Origin: Streptomyces deccanensis
Lineage (GTDB): Bacteria; Actinomycetota; Actinomycetes; Streptomycetales; Streptomycetaceae
Direction of reading: 5' to 3'
Assembly: GCF_022385335.1 (NCBI RefSeq)
Contig: NZ_CP092431.1
Location: 7,626,001 to 7,690,000, forward strand
Length of the DNA stretch: 64,000 bases
The notes beneath the pieces were generated by a model. That model ran no database searches and was not told the DNA's origin. It worked only from the letters and a program-made list of their open reading frames with translations. Positions 52,811 to 61,022 of the stretch are shown piece after piece. Within the stretch, counting starts at the first letter, position 1, and each line of letters begins with the position of its first letter. Made by a program: the position numbers and the translations under genes.

Positions 52811-53181
52811 GTACCGCTCCCCCCGCCATCGCCGTGCACGGTACGGATCGGGGCCTGTTCCAGCAGGCTCAGTGTCTTGCTGAGCGGGTTGCGCAGCTGA
52901 TCGACGGCCGTGGCGGCGTCGAGATACTCGCGCACCAGGTCGGTCACGGTCGCGTCCCACGGGACGTCGGCGTGCTGGGCCAGGAGCCGGGAGACCTCAC
53001 GCAGGACCTGGGCGACGGTGTCGATGAGGGCGGGGGCGGCGTGGACGAGCGGGGCGAGCAGAGCGGCGGCTTCGGTGTTCTCCGGGCCGGTGCGCAGATG
53101 GGCGGTGAGCCGGGCCAGGCTGTGGACAGCCCTGTGGATATCTTCGGCGGTGAGGGCGTCGTCAAAGGTCAGGTCGGTCAT
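52801..53181 (-). CDS. Small helical protein, member of the second paralogous family
   Basis: 126 residues, nearly all helical (TAEDIHRAVHSLARLTAHL; ALIDTVAQVLREVSRLL; ATAVDQLRNPLSKTLSLLEQ). The helix pattern resembles the proteins at 54052, 55969 and 57402. ATG 53181 has GAGGAAG upstream. It alternates with DUF317 genes, which suggests that each DUF317 protein has a helical partner. Confidence 0.65.
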   Translation of the reverse strand: MTDLTFDDALTAEDIHRAVHSLARLTAHLRTGPENTEAAALLAPLVHAAPALIDTVAQVLREVSRLLAQHADVPWDATVTDLVREYLDAATAVDQLRNPLSKTLSLLEQAPIRTVHGDGGGSGTCR

Positions 53182-53239
53182 AACTTCCTCGTGCGTGGGG
53201 GTGGGAAACGGGCGCCTGGCGAGGGCTGCCCGAGGCGGG

Positions 53240-54055
53240 TCAGCGGCGTCGGCCACCGGCGGTGGCGTACGCGCCCGCGGTGCGGGACGGCTTGCGGGCG
53301 CCGGTGGTGGCGAAGCGGGCCCAGGTAGCGGCGCGGGCGGCGGTGATACGGGCCTGCTGCCAGGCGGAGAGCTGGGAGGGCAGCACCGAGACGGACGTGG
53401 TGCGGACCCGGCTCGTGGGCGGGACATGTCCGCGCGGTCGCATCACCGGCTGCGGGTCGGCCAGCGCCGTGGCGAATGCCTCGATGAGATGCAGCGGGGT
53501 GGTGGGGGTGAACACCGCGTCCCAGGTCTGCCCGTGTTCCGTGCGGGCCCCGGCCCACCACAGGTCCTGGCCGCGCTCGCCGGGACGGTACTGCAGCCAG
53601 GTGTCGCGGCCGGGATGGACGGCGGTGAACGACTGGTCCTCGCCGCGCTCACTGGTCCAGCCCTGTTGCTCCAGCGGAGCCCAGACGTTGGGCGCGTGTG
53701 CGGAGCGGGGGCGGGTGAGGGCGTCGGTGACGCCGGCCACGATCTCCACCGGGGTCTGCCGGCCGAAGGTGGCATGCCACGCCGGCTGAGCACCGGCGGC
53801 CTTGCCGGAGATGGTCCAGCCGCCAGGCTGGGTGTGCGGGTCGTAGCCGATACGGATCGTGCGGTCGGGGCTGTCGAAGACGAACGGGCCGCCTTGGCGG
53901 GAGGAGTCCTTCCAGCCGGAGGCGCGCAGGAACTCGGTGACGTGGCCGAGGTTGCCGCCGCCGGCGAGATGACGGGGTTCGATGAGGTAGTGCTGCTCGG
54001 CCTGTTCGCCTCCGGCGCGTGGTGTGCGCCAGCCGGTCCACTGTTTCCTGCTCAC
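53240..54055 (-). CDS. DUF317 domain protein
   Basis: 271 residues. LIEPRHLAGGGNLGHVTEFLRASGW opens the first repeat, which ends AWHATFGRQTPVEIVAGVTDALTRP. The second runs from LEQQGWTSERGED to TPLHLIEAFATALADPQP. The C-terminal 70 residues are basic, with several Trp and Arg (LSAWQQARITAARAATWARF), suggesting nucleic-acid or membrane contact. GTG 54055 overlaps the stop of the upstream gene (GTGA). Confidence 0.8.
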   Translation of the reverse strand: MSRKQWTGWRTPRAGGEQAEQHYLIEPRHLAGGGNLGHVTEFLRASGWKDSSRQGGPFVFDSPDRTIRIGYDPHTQPGGWTISGKAAGAQPAWHATFGRQTPVEIVAGVTDALTRPRSAHAPNVWAPLEQQGWTSERGEDQSFTAVHPGRDTWLQYRPGERGQDLWWAGARTEHGQTWDAVFTPTTPLHLIEAFATALADPQPVMRPRGHVPPTSRVRTTSVSVLPSQLSAWQQARITAARAATWARFATTGARKPSRTAGAYATAGGRRR

Positions 54056-54441
54056 CGGCGTCTCCTCACGACCATGGCGGTCGGCACCGGTTTCGGCGCT
54101 GTCGTGGGAGCTGGTGCCACGGCGCTGGCGAGGGCGTCGAGGGCTTCGGTGTGTTCGTCGAGGTCGAGGCCGATGTCGTGGAGTTCGTTGGCGACGCGGC
54201 CGACAGCGAGCCAGACTTCGGGCGGGAGGATGCCTTGCTCGGAGGTGCGTTTGGCGAACTGGGAGCCGGTGGCCATCAGTTGGGTGAAGTGGCCGAGGAT
54301 GCCGACGTCGCGGTCGAGGACGGTGGCGAGGATGTGGGCGGCCTCGCGAGGTGGGGCGAGCGCGAGCTGACTGGTGAGCTGGCCGAGCTGTTCGGCGATC
54401 GCGCGGGCGTGGGGGACGGAGTGGAGGGGCGGGTCGGTCAC
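54052..54441 (-). CDS. Small helical protein, second paralogous family
   Basis: 129 residues: helices ARAIAEQLGQLTSQLAL, then AAHILATVLDRDVGILGHFTQLM, then WLAVGRVANELHDIGLDLDEHTEAL. The middle helix pair matches ILTEIVAPDDGVLPRLRDIL in the 55969 protein and ILTELTATHDGILTALGDVL in the 57402 protein. GTG 54441 has AGGAGG three to four bases upstream. Confidence 0.7.
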   Translation of the reverse strand: MTDPPLHSVPHARAIAEQLGQLTSQLALAPPREAAHILATVLDRDVGILGHFTQLMATGSQFAKRTSEQGILPPEVWLAVGRVANELHDIGLDLDEHTEALDALASAVAPAPTTAPKPVPTAMVVRRRR

Positions 54442-54469
54442 GGGCCTCCTGGAGGCAGACGGGTGGGGG

Positions 54470-54661
54470 TCAGGTGTGGTGGCCGAGGCGCCGGGATTCA
54501 TCCAGCGCGGCCTCGGGCCGCCCTCCGGCAAGCTGATGGGCCTGGGCGGGGGCGCGCACGATGCAGGCGCGCAGGTAGCGGCGGAAGAGGAAGACGGCCA
54601 GACGAGGCCGGCGCTTGGCGGTGATCGGCGGTGGCGTGGGGCGAGGGGAGGTGCGGGGTAC
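54470..54661 (-). CDS. Possible 63-residue basic protein with no standard start codon
   Basis: The frame is good coding sequence (RPTPPPITAKRRPRLAVFLF, RRYLRACIVRAPAQAHQLAG, ending SRRLGHHT) but has no ATG, GTG or TTG. AGGAG lies exactly six bases before a GTA at 54661, where an initiator would be expected. The product would be a short, strongly basic protein. It fills the only sizeable gap between the 54714 and 54052 genes. Confidence 0.4.
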   Translation of the reverse strand, partial: VPRTSPRPTPPPITAKRRPRLAVFLFRRYLRACIVRAPAQAHQLAGGRPEAALDESRRLGHHT

Positions 54662-54713
54662 GGAAATCTCCTGAACGGGGTGGTGCGGTGCACGTCGACG
54701 AGAGGGGTGAGGC

Positions 54714-55541
54714 TCACCGCGTGCGGGTGGCCGGCGTGCGTCCGATTGGGTTCGGCGGCGGTGTGGCGGGGCCTGGTCCGGTGACGCGGCGGCTGCGGAC
54801 GTCGGCGATCCGGGCCTTGAGTAGCGCCTGCTCGTCTTCATGCGTGTGTGGTGTCGGGGTGAGACGGGTGTAGGGCCCGCAGCCGTACAGCGGTGTTCCG
54901 ATGGCCATCCGCGGCAGCGGATCGTCGCTGGCGAGGCTGCGGGTGAACGCGGTGACGATGCCGGGCGGGGTGCGGGTGCTGAAGGTGGCTGTCCACCACC
55001 GGTACCCGTTGACGGTGCAGGCGGCGCGCCAGGGTCTCGGTGCGCTGGGGTGAGCGGGTTCCTCGGTGAAGTGGACCAGGCCGTCCGGTGACACGGCCGA
55101 GGCCCCGGGACTGGTGGCCTGCTCGGTCCAGCCCGCTGCACGCAACGGGTCGAGGACTGCCCGGTCGCCGGTGGGCGGCGGCTGGAGCAGGGCGTTGACC
55201 ATGGCGGTGATGTACTCGACGGGCATGTGCGCGCCGAGGAGCACTGCCCAGTGCTGCCCGTCAGGGGTGGTGGCGTGCAGGGTCCAGGCCCAGTCCGCGC
55301 GTCGGTTGAGGATGACGTGGAGGCGTCCGTCGGGGCTGGCCAGGGCGGTGTGCTGGTCGATTGTGGACACGTTGCGCCAGCCGTGGCCGTGCAGCAGCAG
55401 CTCGGTCAGGTGTTCCCAGTCGCCGCCGCCGGCGAGGTAGCCGGGCGAGGCCAGGACATACGGGACGGCCTGCGGCGGACGTTGGGGCACCGGGGCGTGG
55501 ACTCCTGTGGGACGGGCCGAGGGCCGGGGTGATTCAGCCAC
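54714..55541 (-). CDS. DUF317 domain protein
   Basis: 275 residues with the fullest DUF317 pattern: VLASPGYLAGGGDWEHLTELLLHGHGW, WAVLLGAHMPVEYITAMVNALLQPPP, then a second repeat LRAAGWTEQATS to TRTPPGIVTAFTRSLASDDPLP. The tail is basic and Pro-rich. GTG 55541 overlaps the previous gene by eight bases; there is no strong ribosome-binding site of its own, so it depends on coupling. Confidence 0.8.
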   Translation of the reverse strand: MAESPRPSARPTGVHAPVPQRPPQAVPYVLASPGYLAGGGDWEHLTELLLHGHGWRNVSTIDQHTALASPDGRLHVILNRRADWAWTLHATTPDGQHWAVLLGAHMPVEYITAMVNALLQPPPTGDRAVLDPLRAAGWTEQATSPGASAVSPDGLVHFTEEPAHPSAPRPWRAACTVNGYRWWTATFSTRTPPGIVTAFTRSLASDDPLPRMAIGTPLYGCGPYTRLTPTPHTHEDEQALLKARIADVRSRRVTGPGPATPPPNPIGRTPATRTR

Positions 55542-55935
55542 GCGTACGGCGGGGCCGGGCGGTCGTCGCGGGCGAGGCGGTGGCCGGTGCCGCTCGCTGG
55601 GTGCGGAGTTCGTCCGCGGCGCTGAGGTAGGCGGCTTGGTCAAAGAGGTAGTCGGGGATGTGGACGACGTATCCGGCCGCGAGCAGTGGGGGGACGGCGC
55701 GGGTGGCCAGTCGCTTCTTCTCGTCCTCGCTGAGGTGGCTCGGGGCCTCGTGCCAGGCGTAGGTCGGGCCCGCAGTGCCTGCGGGCGAGACGGTCTTGCG
55801 TTCGAAGCCGAGCCGGTCGAGCAGGGCAAGGAGTTGTTCGGGGGCGCCGGTGGGGGTGTCGGCGTGGACGGTGTCGGTCAGGGGCTTGCGGTAGATCTCG
55901 ACGTCGGTGCCTTCGTCGTCGGCACGGTTACCCAT
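55534..55935 (-). CDS. Unrecognised 133-residue protein, short relative of the 55969 family
   Basis: A compact alpha/beta pattern: APEQLLALLDRLGFERK, LATRAVPPLLAAGYVVHIPDYLF, then an Ala/Thr/Arg tail. The segment LLAAGYVVHIP parallels LLQAGYSVHLDP in the 55969 protein, so this looks like the N-terminal half of that type alone. ATG 55935; 33 bases from the upstream gene. Confidence 0.65.
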   Translation of the reverse strand: MGNRADDEGTDVEIYRKPLTDTVHADTPTGAPEQLLALLDRLGFERKTVSPAGTAGPTYAWHEAPSHLSEDEKKRLATRAVPPLLAAGYVVHIPDYLFDQAAYLSAADELRTQRAAPATASPATTARPRRTRG

Positions 55936-55968
55936 CGGGTGGATGCTCCTATGGCGGAAGAGGGGCAG

Positions 55969-56628
55969 TCAGCGGCTCCGGCCGGGCGCCGCGGGGACGG
56001 GCTTGGCCGTGGTGCCGGGGGATGGAGCAGATGCCGGGATACGGGCGGCCTGGTTGCGGATGTCTTGGAGCCGCTGGGTGTGGCGGGACAGGCCGTTGAC
56101 CGTGTCGATCAGCTGCTCAGCGGGGGCCGCTGGCTGTCCGGCGTCGTGGAGGCGGTCGTCCCAACGCGTCCAGAGAGACACCAGGATGTCGCGCAGGCGG
56201 GGCAGCACACCGTCGTCGGGAGCGACGATCTCGGTGAGGATGGAGGCCCGTTCGTGGCCGCCGCTGGCGTTGCGGGCGCGTTCGGCGAGGTGGTCCAGGT
56301 AGCGGTGGGCGGCCTGCCGGTCCTCGTCCCGCCTGCTCAAGGTGTTGAGGGCGGGGTCGAGGTGGACGCTGTAGCCGGCCTGCAGCAGGGCCAGGGCCGC
56401 GGCGGTGGCGCCGGTGCGCTGCTCGTCGACAGCCATGGTGTGGGGCTGGCGGTGGTAGGGGCCGCGAGGGCCGGGGGCGTCGATGAATCCTCCGGCCGTC
56501 TGGAGAATGCCGGCCGCGCGTTCGTCGCCGCCGATGGCGACGACGAGCTGCGTGCGCGGATCGCGGGTGATGGTGATGTAGCTGAGGACGAAGAACTCCG
56601 GCGCGCCACCAGGGGCCCGGCCTGTCAC
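55969..56628 (-). CDS. Helical/alpha-beta protein, second paralogous family
   Basis: 219 residues. An N-terminal alpha/beta part (FFVLSYITITRDPRTQLVVA; LALLQAGYSVHLDPALNTL) precedes the helical pair ASILTEIVAPDDGVLPRLRDIL shared with neighbours. A helical tail (IDTVNGLSRHTQRLQDIRNQAARI) follows. GTG 56628 overlaps the stop of the 56625 gene (GTGA). Unknown function. Confidence 0.7.
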   Translation of the reverse strand: MTGRAPGGAPEFFVLSYITITRDPRTQLVVAIGGDERAAGILQTAGGFIDAPGPRGPYHRQPHTMAVDEQRTGATAAALALLQAGYSVHLDPALNTLSRRDEDRQAAHRYLDHLAERARNASGGHERASILTEIVAPDDGVLPRLRDILVSLWTRWDDRLHDAGQPAAPAEQLIDTVNGLSRHTQRLQDIRNQAARIPASAPSPGTTAKPVPAAPGRSR

Positions 56629-57374
56629 CGGGTTCGGTGCGGGGCCGGAGTCGGCGGGGCGGGCCGCTGGGCAGGTGTGATGTCCAGCGCGGCCCGGCCT
56701 GTCGGGCGGGACAGGAGGACGCCGACACCCAGCTCGGACAGACGGTGGCCGGCTGCGCGGACGGACGCGGCCACCCGGGCTGAGTCGCCGTCGGACAGTA
56801 CAAACACGTTCCGGCTTGTGTCGAAGGTGAAGCCGTACTCGGTCAGGGCCCGGGCGATGTCGTCGCGATCGGGCTTGGCGACGACGAGGTCCTCGCCGGA
56901 CCAGGTCATCACGACGCGCTGCTCGTCGGCCAGGGCCGCAGCAAGGCGGGAGGCGTTGTCCCGTACCTGGGCGAGGGCCTGGGCATAGCGGGGCAGCAGA
57001 CGCAGCCGGACGTGCTTGGCGGCGTGGAAGGGGTCCGCGTCGACGGCGATGCCGTCGGGCTCGCGAATGTCGCGGAACGCCTCGATGGGCAGGTCCTTGG
57101 GCGCCATGGCGGCGATGAGGAAGCCGTCGTCGTGGCCCTTGCGGTCCATGACGAACAGCCGCGTGCCGTCCACGCGCCGGGTCAGGACCGCGCAGTGGTC
57201 GAGACTGTACTCGGCCATGGCATCGGCGACCTGGTCCATGTCCCAGACATCGACGGCCAGTTCGTCGTGGTCGTTGTCTTCGCGGTCGGGGTGGTACTGG
57301 CTGCTCCACTGGCCGGGCAGTTCGCCGGCGAGGACGGCGGCGAAGGAGGCGAGAGAGTCATCGGGGGCGTGCAA
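56625..57374 (-). CDS. Unrecognised 249-residue protein
   Basis: A soluble alpha/beta protein (FAAVLAGELPGQW; HCAVLTRRVDGTRLFVMDRK; VVMTWSGEDLVVAKPDRDDI), possibly two copies of one small domain. TTG 57374 lies behind GAGGAG with good spacing. It overlaps the downstream gene by four bases. No motif of known enzymes was seen. Confidence 0.65.
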   Translation of the reverse strand: MHAPDDSLASFAAVLAGELPGQWSSQYHPDREDNDHDELAVDVWDMDQVADAMAEYSLDHCAVLTRRVDGTRLFVMDRKGHDDGFLIAAMAPKDLPIEAFRDIREPDGIAVDADPFHAAKHVRLRLLPRYAQALAQVRDNASRLAAALADEQRVVMTWSGEDLVVAKPDRDDIARALTEYGFTFDTSRNVFVLSDGDSARVAASVRAAGHRLSELGVGVLLSRPTGRAALDITPAQRPAPPTPAPHRTR

Positions 57375-57401
57375 AGGTCTCCTCGGGAAGGGACAGGCGG
57401 G

Positions 57402-58106
57402 TCATCTCCGGCGGCTGGTGGGGACCGGCGCGGTGGGGAGGGGACCGGGGCTGGTGGGGATGCGGGGTGGCGGGCAGGCGCAGACGGCGGAGGCTTCCGT
57501 CTCGCCCGGGCCGGTCTCGGCCGTGCACGGCCGCCGGCCGGGGTGGGGCGTGTGCCGGCCGACGAGGTCGGTGCGGGTGTGCGCGAGGTCGGACCGGACG
57601 ATCCGCAACCGTTCCTCGGCGAGGTAGCGCAAACGCCGGGCGGTGTACTGGTCGGAAGGCTGGCCGAGTCCTTCGAAGAAGTCGGCTGCCGCGACGAGTA
57701 CGTCGCCGAGGGCGGTCAGGATGCCGTCATGGGTGGCGGTCAACTCGGTGAGGATGTCGGCAGCCTCGTCGGTCGTGGTCGCCTCGCGGAGACGATCGGC
57801 GAGGTGTGCGACCTGGGCGCCGAGGGGCCGGTAGTACGGTTCCCGGCGGTCGGTGTCGAACGCCTCGTCGCAGTCGACGTGGTAGCTCACCGCACACAGC
57901 CGGGCCACCGCGCGGATGGCGATCCGCTGCTCCTCGGCCTCGTCGAGGCCGGTGGGCAGGCGGTGGTAGCGCTCGTGGAGCCGGGCAACGAGGACGAACC
58001 CGGTGCGCTCCAGGATGCTGTGGGCTTCGGGATCTCCTCCGCGGGCAAGGACTTCGCCGGAATGAACATCGCGCCGGAGAGTCAACAGACGGTCGGCCAG
58101 GGCCAA
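57402..58106 (-). CDS. Helical/alpha-beta protein, second paralogous family, start uncertain
   Basis: Up to 234 residues. TGFVLVARLHERYHRL and VSYHVDCDEAF parallel the 55969 protein's N-terminal part; ILTELTATHDGILTALGDVL is the shared helical pair. The tail is Pro/Arg-rich with several Cys. TTG 58106 has no ribosome-binding site. A GGAGGAG near 58040 suggests a start about 22 codons later, but no standard start codon lies at the right distance. Confidence 0.6.
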   Translation of the reverse strand: MALADRLLTLRRDVHSGEVLARGGDPEAHSILERTGFVLVARLHERYHRLPTGLDEAEEQRIAIRAVARLCAVSYHVDCDEAFDTDRREPYYRPLGAQVAHLADRLREATTTDEAADILTELTATHDGILTALGDVLVAAADFFEGLGQPSDQYTARRLRYLAEERLRIVRSDLAHTRTDLVGRHTPHPGRRPCTAETGPGETEASAVCACPPPRIPTSPGPLPTAPVPTSRRR

Positions 58107-58121
58107 AGGGGCAGAAACTTT

Positions 58122-59003
58122 CTAGGGAGTTGAACGAGTACGAGCAGATGCGGTCGGAGGCCGCGGGACAGGCAGCGCGGGTGGCGGAGCTGTCCGGTCA
58201 GGCGTGGCAGCCAGGTCTGCGACAACGGCGTCGAGGTCCTGCTGGATGCCGTACAGGCGGCGGGCGATCCATCCCAGCTGGTGTTCCATGGCGGGACCGT
58301 AGGCGTGGGGAAAGGCGCCGAGACGGTGCGCCGCGTACTCGACGAGGCCGCGCCCGGTGACCAGCGGCCCGGTGGCATCGGCGAGCTGGTGCAGCAGCTC
58401 GGCAAGCTGCCCCGTCGTCTCGGCAGCCGAGTGCACGGCGGCCGGGAGAGCAGCGTGCGGCGAGGACCGGGCAGGCAAGGGCCCAAGGAGGCTGAGGGCC
58501 GTCTCCAGGCGCCGGCACTCCGCCGCCAGCCGGAGGAGCAGGCCGGGCTGGGAAGTCCACGTGCCGTCGGGAAGGATGAGGTTGGCGATCAGATCGAGGC
58601 GCCGGGGCTGAGCCTGGACCGCGATCCAGCGGCAGCTCCGCGTGTCGCCGGGCGTGGCGATGCCGACGGCGCGAGCGAGCCGGTGCGCGATCTCGGACCA
58701 CTCCGGGCCGGTGAGCTGGCGGTCGTCGAGGGCGAGACGCACGTCGGCGTGCCAGATGGCGAATCGGTCCTTCCGGGGACTCGTGGCGCGGGGATACTCC
58801 CACGACGGCGTGTCCAGGTGGTCCGCCCAATCCTGCGATGTCCAGATCTGCTGCTCGTCGTCAGGGGCGACAGGGGCCAGGCCCGGCCAGTGGGCGACCA
58901 CCGTGTGCCCGGTCAGTCCCTCCTGATCGGACACGGGACGTCCGAGGGCCTCGGTCAGCGCTTCCGTGGCGTACGGGCTGCGGGTGTGCACGCGAGGGAT
59001 CAT
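58122..59003 (-). CDS. Relaxase-like protein without the catalytic histidines
   Basis: 293 residues. Three blocks follow actinobacterial MobA/VirD2-type relaxases: IWHADVRLALDDRQLT (83-98, usually WHxSLRxxxxDxxLS), EWSEIAHRLARAVGI (101-115), and CRWIAVQAQPRRLDLIANLI (124-143). In active enzymes the last block reads CRWVAVRH....DHIHIxxxLV; here HxH has become L-D-L, so nicking by the known mechanism is not possible. The rest is helical and resembles the operon's second family. ATG 59003 overlaps the preceding gene by four bases. It may be an accessory or regulatory protein derived from a relaxase. Confidence 0.65.
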   Translation of the reverse strand: MIPRVHTRSPYATEALTEALGRPVSDQEGLTGHTVVAHWPGLAPVAPDDEQQIWTSQDWADHLDTPSWEYPRATSPRKDRFAIWHADVRLALDDRQLTGPEWSEIAHRLARAVGIATPGDTRSCRWIAVQAQPRRLDLIANLILPDGTWTSQPGLLLRLAAECRRLETALSLLGPLPARSSPHAALPAAVHSAAETTGQLAELLHQLADATGPLVTGRGLVEYAAHRLGAFPHAYGPAMEHQLGWIARRLYGIQQDLDAVVADLAATPDRTAPPPALPVPRPPTASARTRSTP

Positions 59004-59782
59004 TCCGGGCCTGCTTCCGCGTGGCGGCCGACGAGGCGCTGGACGTCGCGGGCCGAGGCGATGAGGGAGCGTTCGCGGACGAGGTCGGCGTGGACGGATA
59101 CGTCGCCAGGCGGCAGCAGGTCCAGTGCGCGGTCGATCGACTCCAGAGCGGCCTGATACTCGCCGAGCCCGCGCAGGGCGCCGGCCTCACGGAACAGGGC
59201 GATCGGGTCGGTGCGCGAGGCGAACGGCGGCCGGCCGAGGATCTGCAGCATGCGCTCCTCACGCCCAGGCAGATCGTGGCCGAGCCACAGTCCGTGCAGC
59301 AGCACATGCAACGTCTTGACGTGGTCGCCGGCGTCGTCGAGAACCTGCTGCATGAGGGGGAGGCCCTCGGACCGGGACTGCCCCAGCAGGGCGAAGGCGT
59401 ACAGGGCGCGGCTGTAGCAGTCCAGGCCCTCTCGCTCCTGAAGCGAGAGCTGCTCGACGAGCAGGGCGAGGGTAGGGCAGCGGAAGTCGTAGCGCAGGGC
59501 GCTCAGGTACAGATGCCGATACGCCGTAGTCGTGATCGGGTCCGGCCCGGGCGCGAGGGTGTCATCGGGGTGCAGGAGGCCCAGCACGCTGTGGCCGGAG
59601 GCCCGTGCGGTCCACGCGGCGTCGGCGCACAGCTGCGCGGATTCCTGCCAGGTCGCGTCGAGTTCGCTCAGATTGGCGGCCAGCTGCGCGGGCCAGTGGG
59701 GTGCCGGGATGGCCGAGGTAGCTTCGGCACCGGCACGCAGCAGGGTCAGGGCCCTTCCGGGGCGGCGGGTGGGGAGAGTCAC
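59000..59782 (-). CDS. TPR-like helical repeat protein
   Basis: 260 residues of paired helices. LFREAGALRGLGEYQAALESIDRALDLLPPGD near residue 200 is a good tetratricopeptide unit, and earlier helices (YRHLYLSALRY, YSRALYAFALLGQSRSEGLPLMQQVL) suggest more. It is a likely protein-protein scaffold. GTG 59782 overlaps the upstream stop (GTGA). Confidence 0.7.
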   Translation of the reverse strand: MTLPTRRPGRALTLLRAGAEATSAIPAPHWPAQLAANLSELDATWQESAQLCADAAWTARASGHSVLGLLHPDDTLAPGPDPITTTAYRHLYLSALRYDFRCPTLALLVEQLSLQEREGLDCYSRALYAFALLGQSRSEGLPLMQQVLDDAGDHVKTLHVLLHGLWLGHDLPGREERMLQILGRPPFASRTDPIALFREAGALRGLGEYQAALESIDRALDLLPPGDVSVHADLVRERSLIASARDVQRLVGRHAEAGPE

Positions 59783-60216
59783 CGGCCACCTCGGGCGTCG
59801 GCGAGGTGGACGAGCTGGTTGAGGGGGGTGAGGGAGTACCAGCCGCAGTCGAAGGACCCGCTCCCGACGGGCACCTTGGGCAGGACGTAGTCCTCCAGGG
59901 CGCGTCGGTAGATCAGGCAGTCGGGGCAGTGGCGGGAGAGGTGGATCATGTAGCGGGGGTGGGCGGTGATGAAGGTGCGCTCGCCGCCCCTGGGGTTGCG
60001 CAGCCGCCAGCCGTCCTCGTCCGTCGGCAGGTGCCAGGAAGGAGCGACGATCGTCATGACGTCGCCCGACAGCCTGCCGTCGGCGACGCCGGTGGGGATC
60101 ACAACGGTGTCGCCAGGGGCGAAGTGGGCGTGGGTGATGTCCCGTTGGGCGGTCAGCGGCTCCAGGGACGGTCTCCAAGCGGCTGGTATGTGCGAGGGGC
60201 CGGGAGCGTCGGGCAC
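59779..60216 (-). CDS. Unrecognised 145-residue protein with a Cys pair
   Basis: Beta-rich centre (FAPGDTVVIPTGVADGRL; GDVMTIVAPSWHLP; GGERTFITAHPRYMIHL), then HCPDCLIYRRAL, where CxxC could bind a metal, and a C-terminal GSGSFDCGWYSLTPLNQLVHL. GTG 60216 is behind AAGGA. Common in similar operons in my reading of the pattern, but I can name no family. Confidence 0.55.
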   Translation of the reverse strand: MPDAPGPSHIPAAWRPSLEPLTAQRDITHAHFAPGDTVVIPTGVADGRLSGDVMTIVAPSWHLPTDEDGWRLRNPRGGERTFITAHPRYMIHLSRHCPDCLIYRRALEDYVLPKVPVGSGSFDCGWYSLTPLNQLVHLADARGGR

Positions 60217-60322
60217 AGCAGGGGTCCTTCCACGAGCGGCACGGGGTGGCGGTGGAAGGTCAATGCTCCGGAGGATCCCCGGTTTCGATAACCGGGGATC
60301 GTCGGGTATAACCGCTGGTCGG

Positions 60323-60877
60323 CTACCGGTACGGGTTCTCGGTGCCGCGGTCGTTCTCGGTTCTGGCGTCGAGGAGTTCGGGCAGATCGGTGCCCTCGGC
60401 ATCGCGCTGGTCGATCCACCATCCGGCCCGGGTGACGGTGCGGACCTTCTCCTCCAGGACGGTCCAGTCGGTCTCGTCCCAGGTGCCCTCGGTGACCAGG
60501 GCGGCGTATGCGCGGGTGACCAGCTGATGGCGGGAGCGCTCGCCCCAGCCTTGGGCGCGTTCGGTCCCCTCCAGCGGCGGCATCTCGAACTGCTCGGCCC
60601 ACACGGTAGCGGCCTGCTGTTCTTCGATTCGCTTGGCGGCCAGCCACTCCTCCTTACCGGCGCTGTCGCCGTCGCGGGCGGCCTTCCAGCATTCGGTGCA
60701 GTCGCGTTCGGTGAGCCAGCGGGCGAATCCGGCGCGTCGGTCGGCGGGACGGTCAGACAGGTCATGCGTGATTTCGTGTCCACAGGCGTGGACGACGGTC
60801 CAGGTCTTCTGGACCCCCGGGGAATTCCGTTTGGTGGGCGTTGCGTTCGAGGTCGGGCTGCTGGTCTGGGGCTTCAA
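60323..60877 (-). CDS. Zinc-ribbon-like protein, 184 residues
   Basis: The N-terminal part has CGHEITHDL and about 25 residues later CTECWKAA, a Cys/His set that can hold one zinc. The rest is charged and helical (EEWLAAKRIEEQQAATVWAEQF; TRAYAALVTEGTWDETDWTVLEEKV), ending with DRGTENPYR. TTG 60877 is the only standard start upstream of the zinc motif and has no good ribosome-binding site. 145 bases separate it from the VWA gene, a rare gap in this operon. Confidence 0.6.
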   Translation of the reverse strand: MKPQTSSPTSNATPTKRNSPGVQKTWTVVHACGHEITHDLSDRPADRRAGFARWLTERDCTECWKAARDGDSAGKEEWLAAKRIEEQQAATVWAEQFEMPPLEGTERAQGWGERSRHQLVTRAYAALVTEGTWDETDWTVLEEKVRTVTRAGWWIDQRDAEGTDLPELLDARTENDRGTENPYR

Positions 60878-61022
60878 ATCGAGTGTCTTTCGTTGGCGGT
60901 TGGGGTGGTGGCCTGCGTCGTTGCGGAGGGCCGTGCGTCAGATGCACGATTCGTGCGGCGGCCGGAGGTGGTCTGGAGTGCTTGGCGGTGGTCTCGGGGA
61001 CGCTTCCGCCTTCTGCGTCGTC

